Part shown: positions 30,388 through 36,852 of the stretch, piece after piece
Position numbering within the stretch: position 1 is the stretch's first letter
How the letters are laid out: each line of letters opens with the position of its first letter
Source: Thiohalocapsa marina
Lineage (GTDB): Bacteria > Pseudomonadota > Gammaproteobacteria > Chromatiales > Chromatiaceae
Direction of reading: 5' to 3'
DNA: 36,852 nt
Assembly: GCF_008632335.1 (NCBI RefSeq)
Contig: NZ_VWXX01000040.1
Coordinates: 1-36,852, forward strand
The notes under the pieces: model-generated
What the model saw: the letters and a program-made list of their open reading frames with translations, nothing else
Told to the model about the DNA's origin: nothing
Databases searched by the model: none
Position numbers and translations under genes: made by a program

Positions 30388-31263
30388 ATGCTGAGTCTCG
30401 GAATCGCCGTCGCCTATGCGTTGTTCCTCTGGTGGTTCAGTACCGGCGTCATCCTCTACCTGGACCGACGTCCGGCCAGCACCTACCCCTGGAGCCTGCT
30501 CGGCGCAACCATCCTCGCCGTGTTGTCGGTGCTTGCGGTGCATGCCGTGCGCGACCACGGCACCCTGTTCGGCGCCTATGTGAGCTTTACCGCCGGCGTC
30601 TTCATCTGGGGCTGGATGGAGATGAGCTACTTCATGGGCTTCGTCACCGGCCCGCGAAAGCAGCCTTGCCCCGACGGTTGCGGCGGCTGGACGCGCTTCT
30701 GGCTGGCCATCCAGACCAGTCTCTACCACGAACTGGTCATCGTCGCCGCCGGTCTCGGCCTGGCCTGGCTCACTTGGGGCGCGGTGAATCAGGTCGGCAC
30801 CTGGACCTTCGTCGTCCTCTGGTGGATGCGCTGGAGCGCCAAGCTGAACCTGTTCTTCGGCGTGCCCAATCTCAACGAGGACTGGTTGCCCGAGCATATC
30901 CGTTTCCTGACCAGCTACCTGGCCAAACGGCCGATGAATCTGCTGTTTCCGGTGTCGGTCAGTGTTGCAACCGTGGTCATGTGCCTGCTGGTGGCGGCGG
31001 CGCTGGACCTGCCCGCCGCCGGCTTCGGCGCGGTTGCCTTGATGCTGACCTCGACCCTGCTTGCCCTGGCGATCCTGGAGCACTGGTTTCTGGTTTTGCC
31101 GCTGGCTGATGCGGCGCTGTGGAACTGGGCGCTGGACGGCCCGCGAGAGACACCGCCCAGCGCCGGCGACACGGTGGCGCCACGGCCGGAGTCCGTGTCC
31201 TCGGCGGGACGCCGGGCGGGGCTTCCCGTCGGCAAGATGGACTCTGCATTCCGCGCGGGATAG
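30388..31263 (+). CDS. puhE: Photosynthetic complex assembly protein PuhE (DUF3623)
   Basis: A 291-residue polytopic protein with about seven helices. Seen: YALFLWWFSTGVILYLDRRP, FIWGWMEMSYFMGFVTGPRK, LYHELVIVAAG and RWSAKLNLFFGVPNLNEDWLP. It is known as a putative photosynthetic complex assembly protein; its exact role is poorly defined. Last gene of the superoperon, 13 bp after puhC, with no clear Shine-Dalgarno. The C-terminal ~40 residues are hydrophilic and not conserved. A small hairpin follows. Confidence 0.93.
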   Translation: MLSLGIAVAYALFLWWFSTGVILYLDRRPASTYPWSLLGATILAVLSVLAVHAVRDHGTLFGAYVSFTAGVFIWGWMEMSYFMGFVTGPRKQPCPDGCGGWTRFWLAIQTSLYHELVIVAAGLGLAWLTWGAVNQVGTWTFVVLWWMRWSAKLNLFFGVPNLNEDWLPEHIRFLTSYLAKRPMNLLFPVSVSVATVVMCLLVAAALDLPAAGFGAVALMLTSTLLALAILEHWFLVLPLADAALWNWALDGPRETPPSAGDTVAPRPESVSSAGRRAGLPVGKMDSAFRAG

Positions 31264-31278
31264 CTCTCTGAGGTCATT

Positions 31279-31296
31279 CCCGCTGCCTGAAGCGGG
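31279..31296 (+). terminator. Hairpin after puhE
   Basis: CCCGCT (31279-31284) and AGCGGG (31291-31296) with a 6-nt loop, 15 bp past the puhE stop. A second, weaker CCCC/GGGG stem at 31306-31319 is followed by TTTCG. Likely end of the superoperon; no long T-run. Confidence 0.45.
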
Positions 31297-31337
31297 CATT
31301 CCATCCCCCGCTGCAGGGGTTTCGATGCGGGGTCGGC

Positions 31338-31351
31338 TTGATGTGCGTCAA
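31338..31351 (+). promoter_or_regulatory. FNR/Anr-type box upstream of hemN
   Basis: TTGAT-GTGC-GTCAA matches the FNR consensus TTGAT-N4-ATCAA at 9 of 10 positions. A GATACC about 20 bp downstream (31372-31377) could be the -10 of a class II arrangement. It precedes an oxygen-independent heme/bacteriochlorophyll pathway gene, a classic FNR target. Confidence 0.65.
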
Positions 31352-31535
31352 CGACGCTGATCCCTGCGTTGGATACCTTCAGATACCCCGTCGCCGAACG
31401 CCATCGGTGCTGCCCGAGCCGCGCCGGCGGGTTCGTCGTCCGCCGTCTGGGGATCGGGCGGCGGGCCGAACGGCCTGCCTGTTAAGGTCGGCTCGACGCA
31501 CCCGCGGTGGCAAAAATCAATCGAGGCTGATGACC

Positions 31536-32900
31536 ATGTCCAGCGCAATGCCAGCGGAGATCTCCCGCGACATGCTCGAGCGCTTCGCCGAGTTGAGTCC
31601 AGCTGTGGATCAGGTGGAGCCGGAGACGCCCTGGTGGGACAGCTTCGGCAGCGACGAATACGCGGCGGCCTTGAGCACAGCGGCGCAAGGCGTGGACGAG
31701 ACCCTGTCGCTCTACATCCATGTGCCCTTCTGTCCCGGGCGCTGCCTGTACTGCGGCTGCAACACCACCATTACCCACGACAGCAGCCGTATCGACCGTT
31801 ACCTGGATGTGCTCGACCGGGAGATGGCGCTGGTGACGGAGCGTCTGCCCGGCGAACGTGACGTGCTGTCGCTGCATCTCGCTGGCGGCACCCCGAATTA
31901 CCTGAACGACGCCCAGCTGACGCGCCTGACCGAGATGGTCGAGCGCCGCTTCCGCCTGTTGCCCGACACGGATCTCTCCATCGAGTGCGATCCCCGACGG
32001 ACCTCGGCGGGACAGCTCGACCTGCTGTATGCCCTGGGCTATCAGCGCATCACCTTCGGCGTGCAGGATCTGGACCCGGGGGTGCAGCGGGCCATCGGTC
32101 GCATCCAGTCGCTCGATCTGATTCGCGACGTCTACTGGACCGCGCGTGAGATCGGCTTCGACAGCATCGGTTTCGACCTGATCTTCGGTCTGCCGCACCA
32201 GACCGAGGCCACCTTTCAGCGCACGCTCGAGACCGTCGCCGAATTGCAGCCGGATCGCGTTGCCTGTTTCGGCTACTCCCGGAGCACCACGCGGGGCTCC
32301 CATCAGCATGCCATCGATGTGCATCAGCTGCCGTCCGCGCTGGAGCGCCAGGTGCTGTTCCACAATGCCGTCAAGGTCTTTACCGCCGCCGGCTATGCCT
32401 GGTTGGGCCTGGACAACTTCGCCCTCGACACCGATGAACTGGCGGTGGCGCAGCAGGAGGGGCGACTGCATCGCAGCTGCATCGGCTACACGGCCCGGGT
32501 CAGTGACCTGTTCCTCGGCTTCGGCGCCGGTGCCGTCGGCGAGGTGGGCGGCTACTGCGTGCAGAATCAGACCAGCGTGGCCCGCTGGCAGGAGCAGCTG
32601 GAGCAGGACCGGTTTCCGGTGGGGCGCGGGCACTGCCTGAACAGCACCGAGCAGTGTCGCCGGCAGGCCATCGAGCACCTGATCTGCAATCTGGAGCTGC
32701 CTGCGTCCATGGCGGCGGGTTGTCTGGAAGAGGAATACAAGCGGCTGGCGTCCTTTGCCCCGGATGGCCTGGTGGAGATCGGTGACGATCGCCTGCGCAT
32801 CACCACCGCCGGGCGCTTCTTCCTGCGCAACCTCTGTAGCGAACACGACGCCTACTTTAACTGGGACCGGGCGCGCTGGCATTTCGCCCGCTCCAGTTGA
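31536..32900 (+). CDS. hemN: Oxygen-independent coproporphyrinogen III oxidase
   Basis: A 454-residue radical SAM enzyme that makes protoporphyrinogen IX without oxygen, feeding heme and bacteriochlorophyll. Seen: YIHVPFCPGRC with the CX3CX2CXC cluster Cys66, 70, 73, 75; IECDPRRTSAGQLDLL; FGVQDLDPGVQRAIGR; FDLIFGLPHQT; and the C-terminal HemN domain (GRFFLRNLCSEHDAYF). GAGG is 9 nt before ATG 31536; ATG 31530 is only 3 nt away from it. The frame open to 31338 is not family-like. Odd: the SAM-binding GGGTP motif reads AGGTP here. Confidence 0.93.
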   Translation: MSSAMPAEISRDMLERFAELSPAVDQVEPETPWWDSFGSDEYAAALSTAAQGVDETLSLYIHVPFCPGRCLYCGCNTTITHDSSRIDRYLDVLDREMALVTERLPGERDVLSLHLAGGTPNYLNDAQLTRLTEMVERRFRLLPDTDLSIECDPRRTSAGQLDLLYALGYQRITFGVQDLDPGVQRAIGRIQSLDLIRDVYWTAREIGFDSIGFDLIFGLPHQTEATFQRTLETVAELQPDRVACFGYSRSTTRGSHQHAIDVHQLPSALERQVLFHNAVKVFTAAGYAWLGLDNFALDTDELAVAQQEGRLHRSCIGYTARVSDLFLGFGAGAVGEVGGYCVQNQTSVARWQEQLEQDRFPVGRGHCLNSTEQCRRQAIEHLICNLELPASMAAGCLEEEYKRLASFAPDGLVEIGDDRLRITTAGRFFLRNLCSEHDAYFNWDRARWHFARSS

Positions 32901-32966
32901 TGCGGTCAAAGGTCGGCGTATCCCATCCCCAGCAACAATCCGTCAGCGAGTCAGGAGAACCAGCCA

Positions 32967-33572
32967 TTGGATGCGGCAGACGACCAGGTCGCCCCGATCG
33001 CCCGGATCGGACCCAACGCCATCATTCGCGTAGCCGAGGCGCTGACCGACCGACAAGGCCCTGTGCAACAGGTGTTTGCCGCGGCAGGGCTGGCACACTA
33101 TCTGGCGGCGATGCCCGACGCCATGGTGGACGAGCGGGAGGTGGTGGCATTGCAGGCCGCGTTGCGCGCGGAACTGGGGCATGACGAGGCCAAGGCCGTG
33201 AGTTTCGACGCCGGTCTGCGCACCGGTGATTACCTGCTGGCCCACCGCATCCCGAAAGGGGCCCAACGTGTGTTGCGAGTGCTGCCGCCGGCGCCGGCCA
33301 GCCGCATCCTGCTCAAGGCCGTGGGCAAGCACGCCTGGACCTTTTCCGGCAGCGGCCATTTCAGCTTCGAGACCGGACGCCCGGTCAGGGTGGTGATTGA
33401 GCATTGCCCGGTGTGCCGCGGCATTGCCGATGCGCCGGAGCCGGTGTGCGACTTCTACACCGGTACCTTCCAGCGGTTGTTCAGCACCCTGGTGAGCCGT
33501 CGCACGGAGGTTAGGGAAGTGGAATGCAGCGCCGCGGGGGCCCCGGCCTGTGTCTTCGAGATGCGCTGGTAA
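32967..33572 (+). CDS. bchJ: V4R-domain protein BchJ
   Basis: A 201-residue protein with a C-terminal V4R (4VR) domain, a small-molecule-binding fold shared with BchJ of Rhodobacter, which affects 8-vinyl reduction but is no longer thought to be the reductase itself. Seen: conserved cysteines in HCPVCRGI, VCDFYTGTFQRLF and a terminal ECSAAGAPACVFEMRW. TTG 32967 is the likely start (AGGAG at 32953-32957); no better in-frame ATG exists. Follows hemN after 66 bp, probably co-transcribed. Confidence 0.85.
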   Translation: MDAADDQVAPIARIGPNAIIRVAEALTDRQGPVQQVFAAAGLAHYLAAMPDAMVDEREVVALQAALRAELGHDEAKAVSFDAGLRTGDYLLAHRIPKGAQRVLRVLPPAPASRILLKAVGKHAWTFSGSGHFSFETGRPVRVVIEHCPVCRGIADAPEPVCDFYTGTFQRLFSTLVSRRTEVREVECSAAGAPACVFEMRW

Positions 33573-33590
33573 CGCCAGGCCGGCCTGATA

Positions 33591-33650
33591 CGGGATCGGA
33601 CATGGAGCCGGCGATAGAGCCGGGATCGGAGATGGAGCGGGCGACGGACT
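33591..33650. repeat. Imperfect 30-bp tandem repeat after bchJ
   Basis: Two adjacent 30-bp units (33591-33620 and 33621-33650), each starting CGGGATCGGA and sharing ATGGAGC and GGCGA, with a few mismatches. Noncoding, between bchJ and the terminator hairpin. Confidence 0.75.
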
Positions 33651-33670
33651 CGTCCGGCGGATCGCGTGTC

Positions 33671-33699
33671 GGACTGGCAATCGGATCGATTGCCAGTCC
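33671..33699. terminator. Bidirectional hairpin between bchJ and tRNA-Leu
   Basis: Perfect 12-bp arms GGACTGGCAATC (33671-33682) and GATTGCCAGTCC (33688-33699) with a 5-nt loop, placed between the convergent bchJ and tRNA-Leu. No T-run on either side. Confidence 0.6.
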
Positions 33700-33719
33700 T
33701 GCTCCAACCTCTGCATATC

Positions 33720-33806
33720 TGGTACCGGGGACGAGACTCGAACTCGTAAGGTGTCACCACCGGTGGATTTTGAGTCCACTGCGTCTACCAATTCCGCCAC
33801 CCCGGC
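33720..33806 (-). tRNA. tRNA-Leu (anticodon CAA)
   Basis: The minus strand folds as an 87-nt class II tRNA with encoded CCA. Acceptor GCCGGGG pairs with CCCCGGT (one G-U). Anticodon stem GTGGA/TCCAC holds loop CTCAAAA, anticodon CAA, reading UUG codons. A long variable arm (GGTGGTGACACCTT) and T-arm ACGAG-TTCGAGT-CTCGT complete it. Discriminator base is A, as for bacterial Leu tRNAs. Confidence 0.97.
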
Positions 33807-33815
33807 GAAACGTCA

Positions 33816-33821
33816 ACTATA
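33816..33821 (-). promoter_or_regulatory. -10 box of tRNA-Leu
   Basis: TATAGT on the minus strand (33821-33816) lies 9 bp before the mature tRNA 5' end. The -35 at 17 bp (TTCCTA) is weak. Confidence 0.45.
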
Positions 33822-33876
33822 GCGCGATGTCGGCTGTTTAGGAAGCCGGACCGCCGCTGCCCACCTGAGCCATTGC

Positions 33877-34905
33877 ATGCGTCGTGCCGATTTTGCCTTC
33901 GATCTCCCACCGGAACTGATCGCCCAGCGTCCGTTGTCCGAGCGCACCGCCAGCCGCCTGCTGGTCCTGGACGGCCAAAGCGGTGACCTGGCCGACCGGA
34001 TGTTTCGCGACCTGCCGTCGCTGCTGCGCGCCGGCGACCTGCTCGTGTTCAACGACACGCGCGTCCTGCCGGCGCGGCTGTTTGCCCGCAAGGAGAGCGG
34101 GGGCCGGGCGGAGATCCTGATCGAGCGTCTGCTGGCGCCGACGCAGGCCTCGGCGCATGTGCGTGCGAGCAAATCGCCGAAACCGGGCAGCCGGCTGCTG
34201 CTCGACGGCGGTGCGCGGGTCGAGGTGACCGGGCGCGACGAGGATCTGTTCCTGCTGCGTTCGACGGATGCGGACTTTCCGGAACTGTTGCGGGCGCATG
34301 GGCATATGCCGTTGCCGCCGTATATCGAGCGGGCGGATGAACCCGTGGACCAGCAGCGCTACCAGACGGTCTATGCCAGGCGCGACGGCGCGGTGGCGGC
34401 GCCCACGGCGGGCTTGCACTTCGACGAGGCCCTGCTGGCGCGGTTGCGGTTGCTGGGTGTCGAGACCGCCCATCTGACCCTGCATGTGGGGGCGGGTACC
34501 TTCCAGCCGGTGCGGGTGGATGATCTCGACCAGCACCGGATGCATGCGGAATGGCTGGAAGTGGATGCGGCCCTGTGCCGTCGGGTGCAGGAGACCCGGG
34601 CCGCCGGGGGGCGGGTCATCGCCGTCGGCACCACGAGTGTGCGGGGCCTGGAGACGGCGGCGGCCGGCGGTGCGCTTGAGCCCTTTCGCGGAGACAGCCG
34701 GTTGTTCATCCGCCCCGGCTACCGGTTCCGGGTGGTGGATGCGATGGTCACCAACTTCCACCTGCCGGAGTCGACCCTGCTGATGCTGGTCAGCGCCTTT
34801 GCCGGACATGGGGCGGTGCTGGCCGCCTACGCCCATGCGGTCGAGCGGGGCTACCGGTTCTTCTCCTACGGAGACGCGATGTTCCTGACGCGGCGGGCGG
34901 AATGA
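33877..34905 (+). CDS. queA: S-adenosylmethionine:tRNA ribosyltransferase-isomerase
   Basis: A 342-residue QueA that adds the cyclopentene ring from SAM to preQ1 in tRNA wobble positions (queuosine pathway). Seen: [91 protein letters not shown] and [16 protein letters not shown]. Normal length; ATG 33877 matches the family start. tgt, its frequent downstream neighbour, is not here; the next feature is an antisense small RNA candidate. Confidence 0.98.
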   Translation: MRRADFAFDLPPELIAQRPLSERTASRLLVLDGQSGDLADRMFRDLPSLLRAGDLLVFNDTRVLPARLFARKESGGRAEILIERLLAPTQASAHVRASKSPKPGSRLLLDGGARVEVTGRDEDLFLLRSTDADFPELLRAHGHMPLPPYIERADEPVDQQRYQTVYARRDGAVAAPTAGLHFDEALLARLRLLGVETAHLTLHVGAGTFQPVRVDDLDQHRMHAEWLEVDAALCRRVQETRAAGGRVIAVGTTSVRGLETAAAGGALEPFRGDSRLFIRPGYRFRVVDAMVTNFHLPESTLLMLVSAFAGHGAVLAAYAHAVERGYRFFSYGDAMFLTRRAE

Positions 34906-34975
34906 TCCGCTGCTTATCCGCTGAGGTTGGGGCCAAACAGTGGTGGACTCGGGCGTGCCTTGCCGGCAGGCAGGC

Positions 34976-35003
34976 AAAAAAAAGCGCGGTGTGCACCGCG
35001 CTT
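34976..35003 (-). terminator. Intrinsic terminator of the small RNA candidate
   Basis: AAGCGCGGTG (34982-34991) and CACCGCGCTT (34994-35003) form a perfect 10-bp stem. On the minus strand it is followed by eight T (the A-run at 34976-34983), the best rho-independent terminator in the window. It could also stop msrA read-through. On the plus strand no T-run follows, so it does not serve queA well. Confidence 0.85.
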
Positions 35004-35063
35004 GCAAGATTACCACCAAAGGAGGATGGAGGAGTGCACTGAAGAACTGCGAATCTTCAGTAC
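34976..35063 (-). ncRNA. Candidate ~88-nt small RNA with anti-Shine-Dalgarno motifs
   Basis: Minus-strand transcript defined by a promoter (TTGACA 35098-35093, GAAAAT 35075-35070) and an intrinsic terminator. Predicted start 35063 falls on the first base of a 10-bp stem (35063-35054 with 35045-35036; 8-nt loop). Then comes an unpaired CTCCTCCATCCTCC (35034-35021) with two CCUCC cores complementary to Shine-Dalgarno sequences, then the terminator stem. No ORF of note on the minus strand. Family unknown to me; expected to be a trans-acting regulator (inference). Confidence 0.6.
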
Positions 35064-35069
35064 ATGAGC

Positions 35070-35098
35070 ATTTTCTAAAATAGCGATGTGCTTGTCAA
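35070..35098 (-). promoter_or_regulatory. Promoter of the small RNA candidate
   Basis: Consensus TTGACA at 35098-35093 and GAAAAT at 35075-35070 (17 bp; TAGAAA at 15 bp is an alternative). The region around the -10 is AT-rich, unlike the rest of the window. It lies in the 43-bp stretch just after the msrA stop. Confidence 0.6.
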
Positions 35099-35141
35099 CC
35101 CCCCTTCCCCCGGGTATGTTGCCCATCGCAGGTCCGGCCCG

Positions 35142-35777
35142 TCAGGCGTAGCGCACGCCACAGCCGCCATGCCCGCAGTAGCCGCCCGGGTTCTTGGACA
35201 GGTACTGCTGGTGGTAGTCCTCGGCGTAATAGAACGGCGGCGCCGGGATGATCTCCGTGGTGATGGCGGCCTTCAAGCCGGCGGCGTGCAGGGCCTGCTG
35301 ATAGCGGGTGCGGCTCACTTCCGCCGCCTGTTGCTGGGCGGTATCCGCGCAGTAGATGCCCGAGCGGTACTGAGTGCCGATGTCATTGCCCTGGCGCATC
35401 CCTTGGGTCGGGTCGTGGCCCTCCCAGAAGGCCTTCAGAAGGTCTTCGTAGCCGATGCGCTCGGGGTCGTAGACGACGCGCACGACCTCGTTGTGGCCGG
35501 TGCGTCCGGAGCAGACCTCTTCGTAGCCGGGGTTCGGCGTCAGCCCGCCGGCGTAGCCAACTGCGGTGCTGTAGACCCCCGGCAGTTGCCAGAAGGTCTT
35601 CTCCGCACCCCAGAAGCAGCCGAGTCCGAACAGCGCCAACGCCAGCCCATCCGGAAACGGTGGCTGGATCGGATGTCCATTGACATGATGCCGGTTGGTC
35701 ACGGCCATGGGCTGCTCGCGACCGGGCAGTGCCTCAGCGGCGGTGGGCATCCGGGTGTTTCGTCGAAAGGGGAACAT
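35142..35777 (-). CDS. msrA: Peptide methionine sulfoxide reductase MsrA
   Basis: A 211-residue enzyme that reduces methionine-S-sulfoxide in proteins. Seen: catalytic [11 protein letters not shown] near residue 53, [51 protein letters not shown], and resolving-type cysteines in the C-terminal [13 protein letters not shown] 35777 (MFPFRRNTR) has GGAGG 8 nt upstream on the minus strand; the longer frame to 35900 is not needed. Divergent from the cyclotransferase gene. Confidence 0.96.
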   Translation of the reverse strand: MFPFRRNTRMPTAAEALPGREQPMAVTNRHHVNGHPIQPPFPDGLALALFGLGCFWGAEKTFWQLPGVYSTAVGYAGGLTPNPGYEEVCSGRTGHNEVVRVVYDPERIGYEDLLKAFWEGHDPTQGMRQGNDIGTQYRSGIYCADTAQQQAAEVSRTRYQQALHAAGLKAAITTEIIPAPPFYYAEDYHQQYLSKNPGGYCGHGGCGVRYA

Positions 35778-35886
35778 GAAGGCGGCCTCCGTCGTTTGCG
35801 TGTGGGACGATTGCTGGTGCGACGACGCTGGGCGAGCACCCGATGCGCGCCTGCACGGAACCTCTGACAGATGGGGCTTTGATCCG

Positions 35887-36684
35887 ATGTGTTCATGCAT
35901 TCGACGAGGATTGTTGTCAGCCCTGCTGACGGGGCTGCTGCACGGCGTGGCCGCTGCCGCGGATACCCCGCCCGCCCCGGCGCCAGTGCAGGGCTATCGG
36001 GTGGTGGCGAGCTATCCCCATGACCCGTCGGCCTTCACCCAGGGGCTGGCATTCCATGATGGCGCGCTGTACGAATCCACCGGGCTGTACGGTCGCTCCA
36101 CGCTGCGGCGGGTGGAGCTGGCGTCCGGCCGCGTGCTGCAGCAGGTGGCGTTGCCGGACACCATGTTCGGCGAGGGCATCACGGTGTGGCGCGACGAGAT
36201 CGTGCAGCTGACCTGGCGCGCCCATCGGGGCCTGCGCTTCGACCGCGCCAGCCTCCGTCAGAGCGGCGAGTTCCATCTGCCGGGGGAGGGCTGGGGGCTG
36301 ACCCATGATGGTCGTCGATGGATCGTCAGCGACGGCACCGCGGACCTGCGCTTTCTCGATCCGCAGACCCAGCGCGAGGTCCGCCGCGTGCAGGTGCAGG
36401 ATGCCGGGCGGCCGCTGCGACGGCTGAACGAGCTGGAATTCATCGACGGCGAGGTCTGGGCCAACATCTGGCACGATGATCGCCTGGTGCGCATCTCCCC
36501 GGCGGATGGTCGCGTCCTGGGGTATGTGGACCTGCAGGGCCTGCGCCCCGAGGGGCTGCGCCGTCACCGCGAGGCGGTGCTCAACGGCATTGCCTACGAT
36601 GTCGACCGCGGGCGCCTGCTGGTCACCGGCAAGTACTGGCCGTGGCTGTACCACATCGAACCGATGCCGCTGCCGTCTCGTTGA
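35887..36684 (+). CDS. Glutaminyl-peptide cyclotransferase (Glu_cyclase_2 family)
   Basis: A 265-residue exported protein of the bacterial/plant-type glutamine cyclotransferase family (PF05096), a five-bladed propeller that turns N-terminal Gln into pyroglutamate. Seen: a signal peptide (residues 1-26, ending [10 protein letters not shown]), [60 protein letters not shown] and [20 protein letters not shown]. Cys2 and Cys4 lie at the extreme N-terminus, so no normal lipobox. ATG 35887 has a poor ribosome site. Its substrate is unknown. Confidence 0.93.
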   Translation: MCSCIRRGLLSALLTGLLHGVAAAADTPPAPAPVQGYRVVASYPHDPSAFTQGLAFHDGALYESTGLYGRSTLRRVELASGRVLQQVALPDTMFGEGITVWRDEIVQLTWRAHRGLRFDRASLRQSGEFHLPGEGWGLTHDGRRWIVSDGTADLRFLDPQTQREVRRVQVQDAGRPLRRLNELEFIDGEVWANIWHDDRLVRISPADGRVLGYVDLQGLRPEGLRRHREAVLNGIAYDVDRGRLLVTGKYWPWLYHIEPMPLPSR

Positions 36685-36729
36685 TCGCGCTTGCCCAGTC
36701 ACCAATGGATCGGTGCTGTGCAGGTTGAT

Positions 36730-36790
36730 CCTTAAGGCACGATTCAGAAATAACCTACACGGATGCACGGTAGGGGGGGTAAAAGAAGCG
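36730..36790 (+). repeat. Dispersed intergenic repeat, right terminal copy
   Basis: 36736-36775 is the exact reverse complement of 36-75. Past 36775 the copy decays abruptly: where the left copy has a GCGGATAAGCGAAGCGC-type palindrome, here stands GGGGTAAAAGAAGCGC, then homopolymer-rich sequence to 36852. That pattern looks like low-quality contig-end sequence. No gene in 36685-36852. Confidence 0.85.
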
Positions 36791-36852
36791 CAAAACCCGC
36801 CCGCCACCCACGCCGCAGCGGGGAGGGTATAACCCCCAAACAGTTAACCATT

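Noticed and set aside
35025-35066. 13-codon plus-strand mini-ORF (MEECTEELRIFST) next to GGAGG
   Set aside because: The ribosome site directly abuts the ATG with no spacing, and the stretch is better explained as the complement of the small RNA candidate.

Overview
The window reads as one high-GC contig from a purple sulfur gammaproteobacterium (order Chromatiales most likely; genus not decided). Two things point there: a long bacteriochlorophyll and reaction-centre gene cluster, and a normal gammaproteobacterial housekeeping block (rpsF-rpsR-rplI-dnaB-radA, queA, msrA). Both ends of the window carry inverted copies of one dispersed intergenic repeat. The last ~70 bases look degraded, so the ends are probably contig ends inside a repeat.

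Region 1 (1-6014) is a broken locus. It holds pieces of an operon for a lipid-linked pentose pathway: a HAD-UbiA prenyltransferase cut at both ends, two 3' copies of a membrane flippase-like gene, and the last ~55 codons of a short-chain dehydrogenase. Between the flippase copies lie an IS3-type transposase remnant, two divergent Fic genes, an intact VapBC-type toxin-antitoxin pair and a frameshifted Phd-type antitoxin.

Region 2 (6011-10457) is housekeeping: ribosomal proteins S6, S18 and L9, the replicative helicase DnaB, and RadA, whose start overlaps the end of dnaB.

Region 3 (10458-12261) holds one antenna beta/alpha pair behind a promoter with two tandem TGT-N12-ACA boxes (PpsR/CrtJ type). 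Three copies of a ~170-bp palindromic repeat and several heptamer arrays flank it.

Region 4 (12262-33572) is the photosynthesis cluster. On the minus strand are bchG, bchP and a PucC-family transporter gene (orf428 type), with ppsR upstream. Divergent from ppsR, on the plus strand, is the superoperon bchF-N-B-H-L-M-lhaA-puhA-puhB-puhC-puhE with many overlapping starts. hemN follows behind an FNR-type box, then bchJ. Together they cover anaerobic coproporphyrinogen oxidation, Mg insertion, C6 methylation, dark protochlorophyllide reduction, C3-vinyl hydration, tail attachment and reduction, and reaction-centre/LH1 assembly. No acsF lies between puhC and puhE, which fits an anaerobic lifestyle.

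Region 5 (33573-36852) holds tRNA-Leu(CAA), queA, a strong candidate for an unannotated ~88-nt small RNA with anti-Shine-Dalgarno-like CCUCC motifs, msrA, and a glutaminyl-peptide cyclotransferase.
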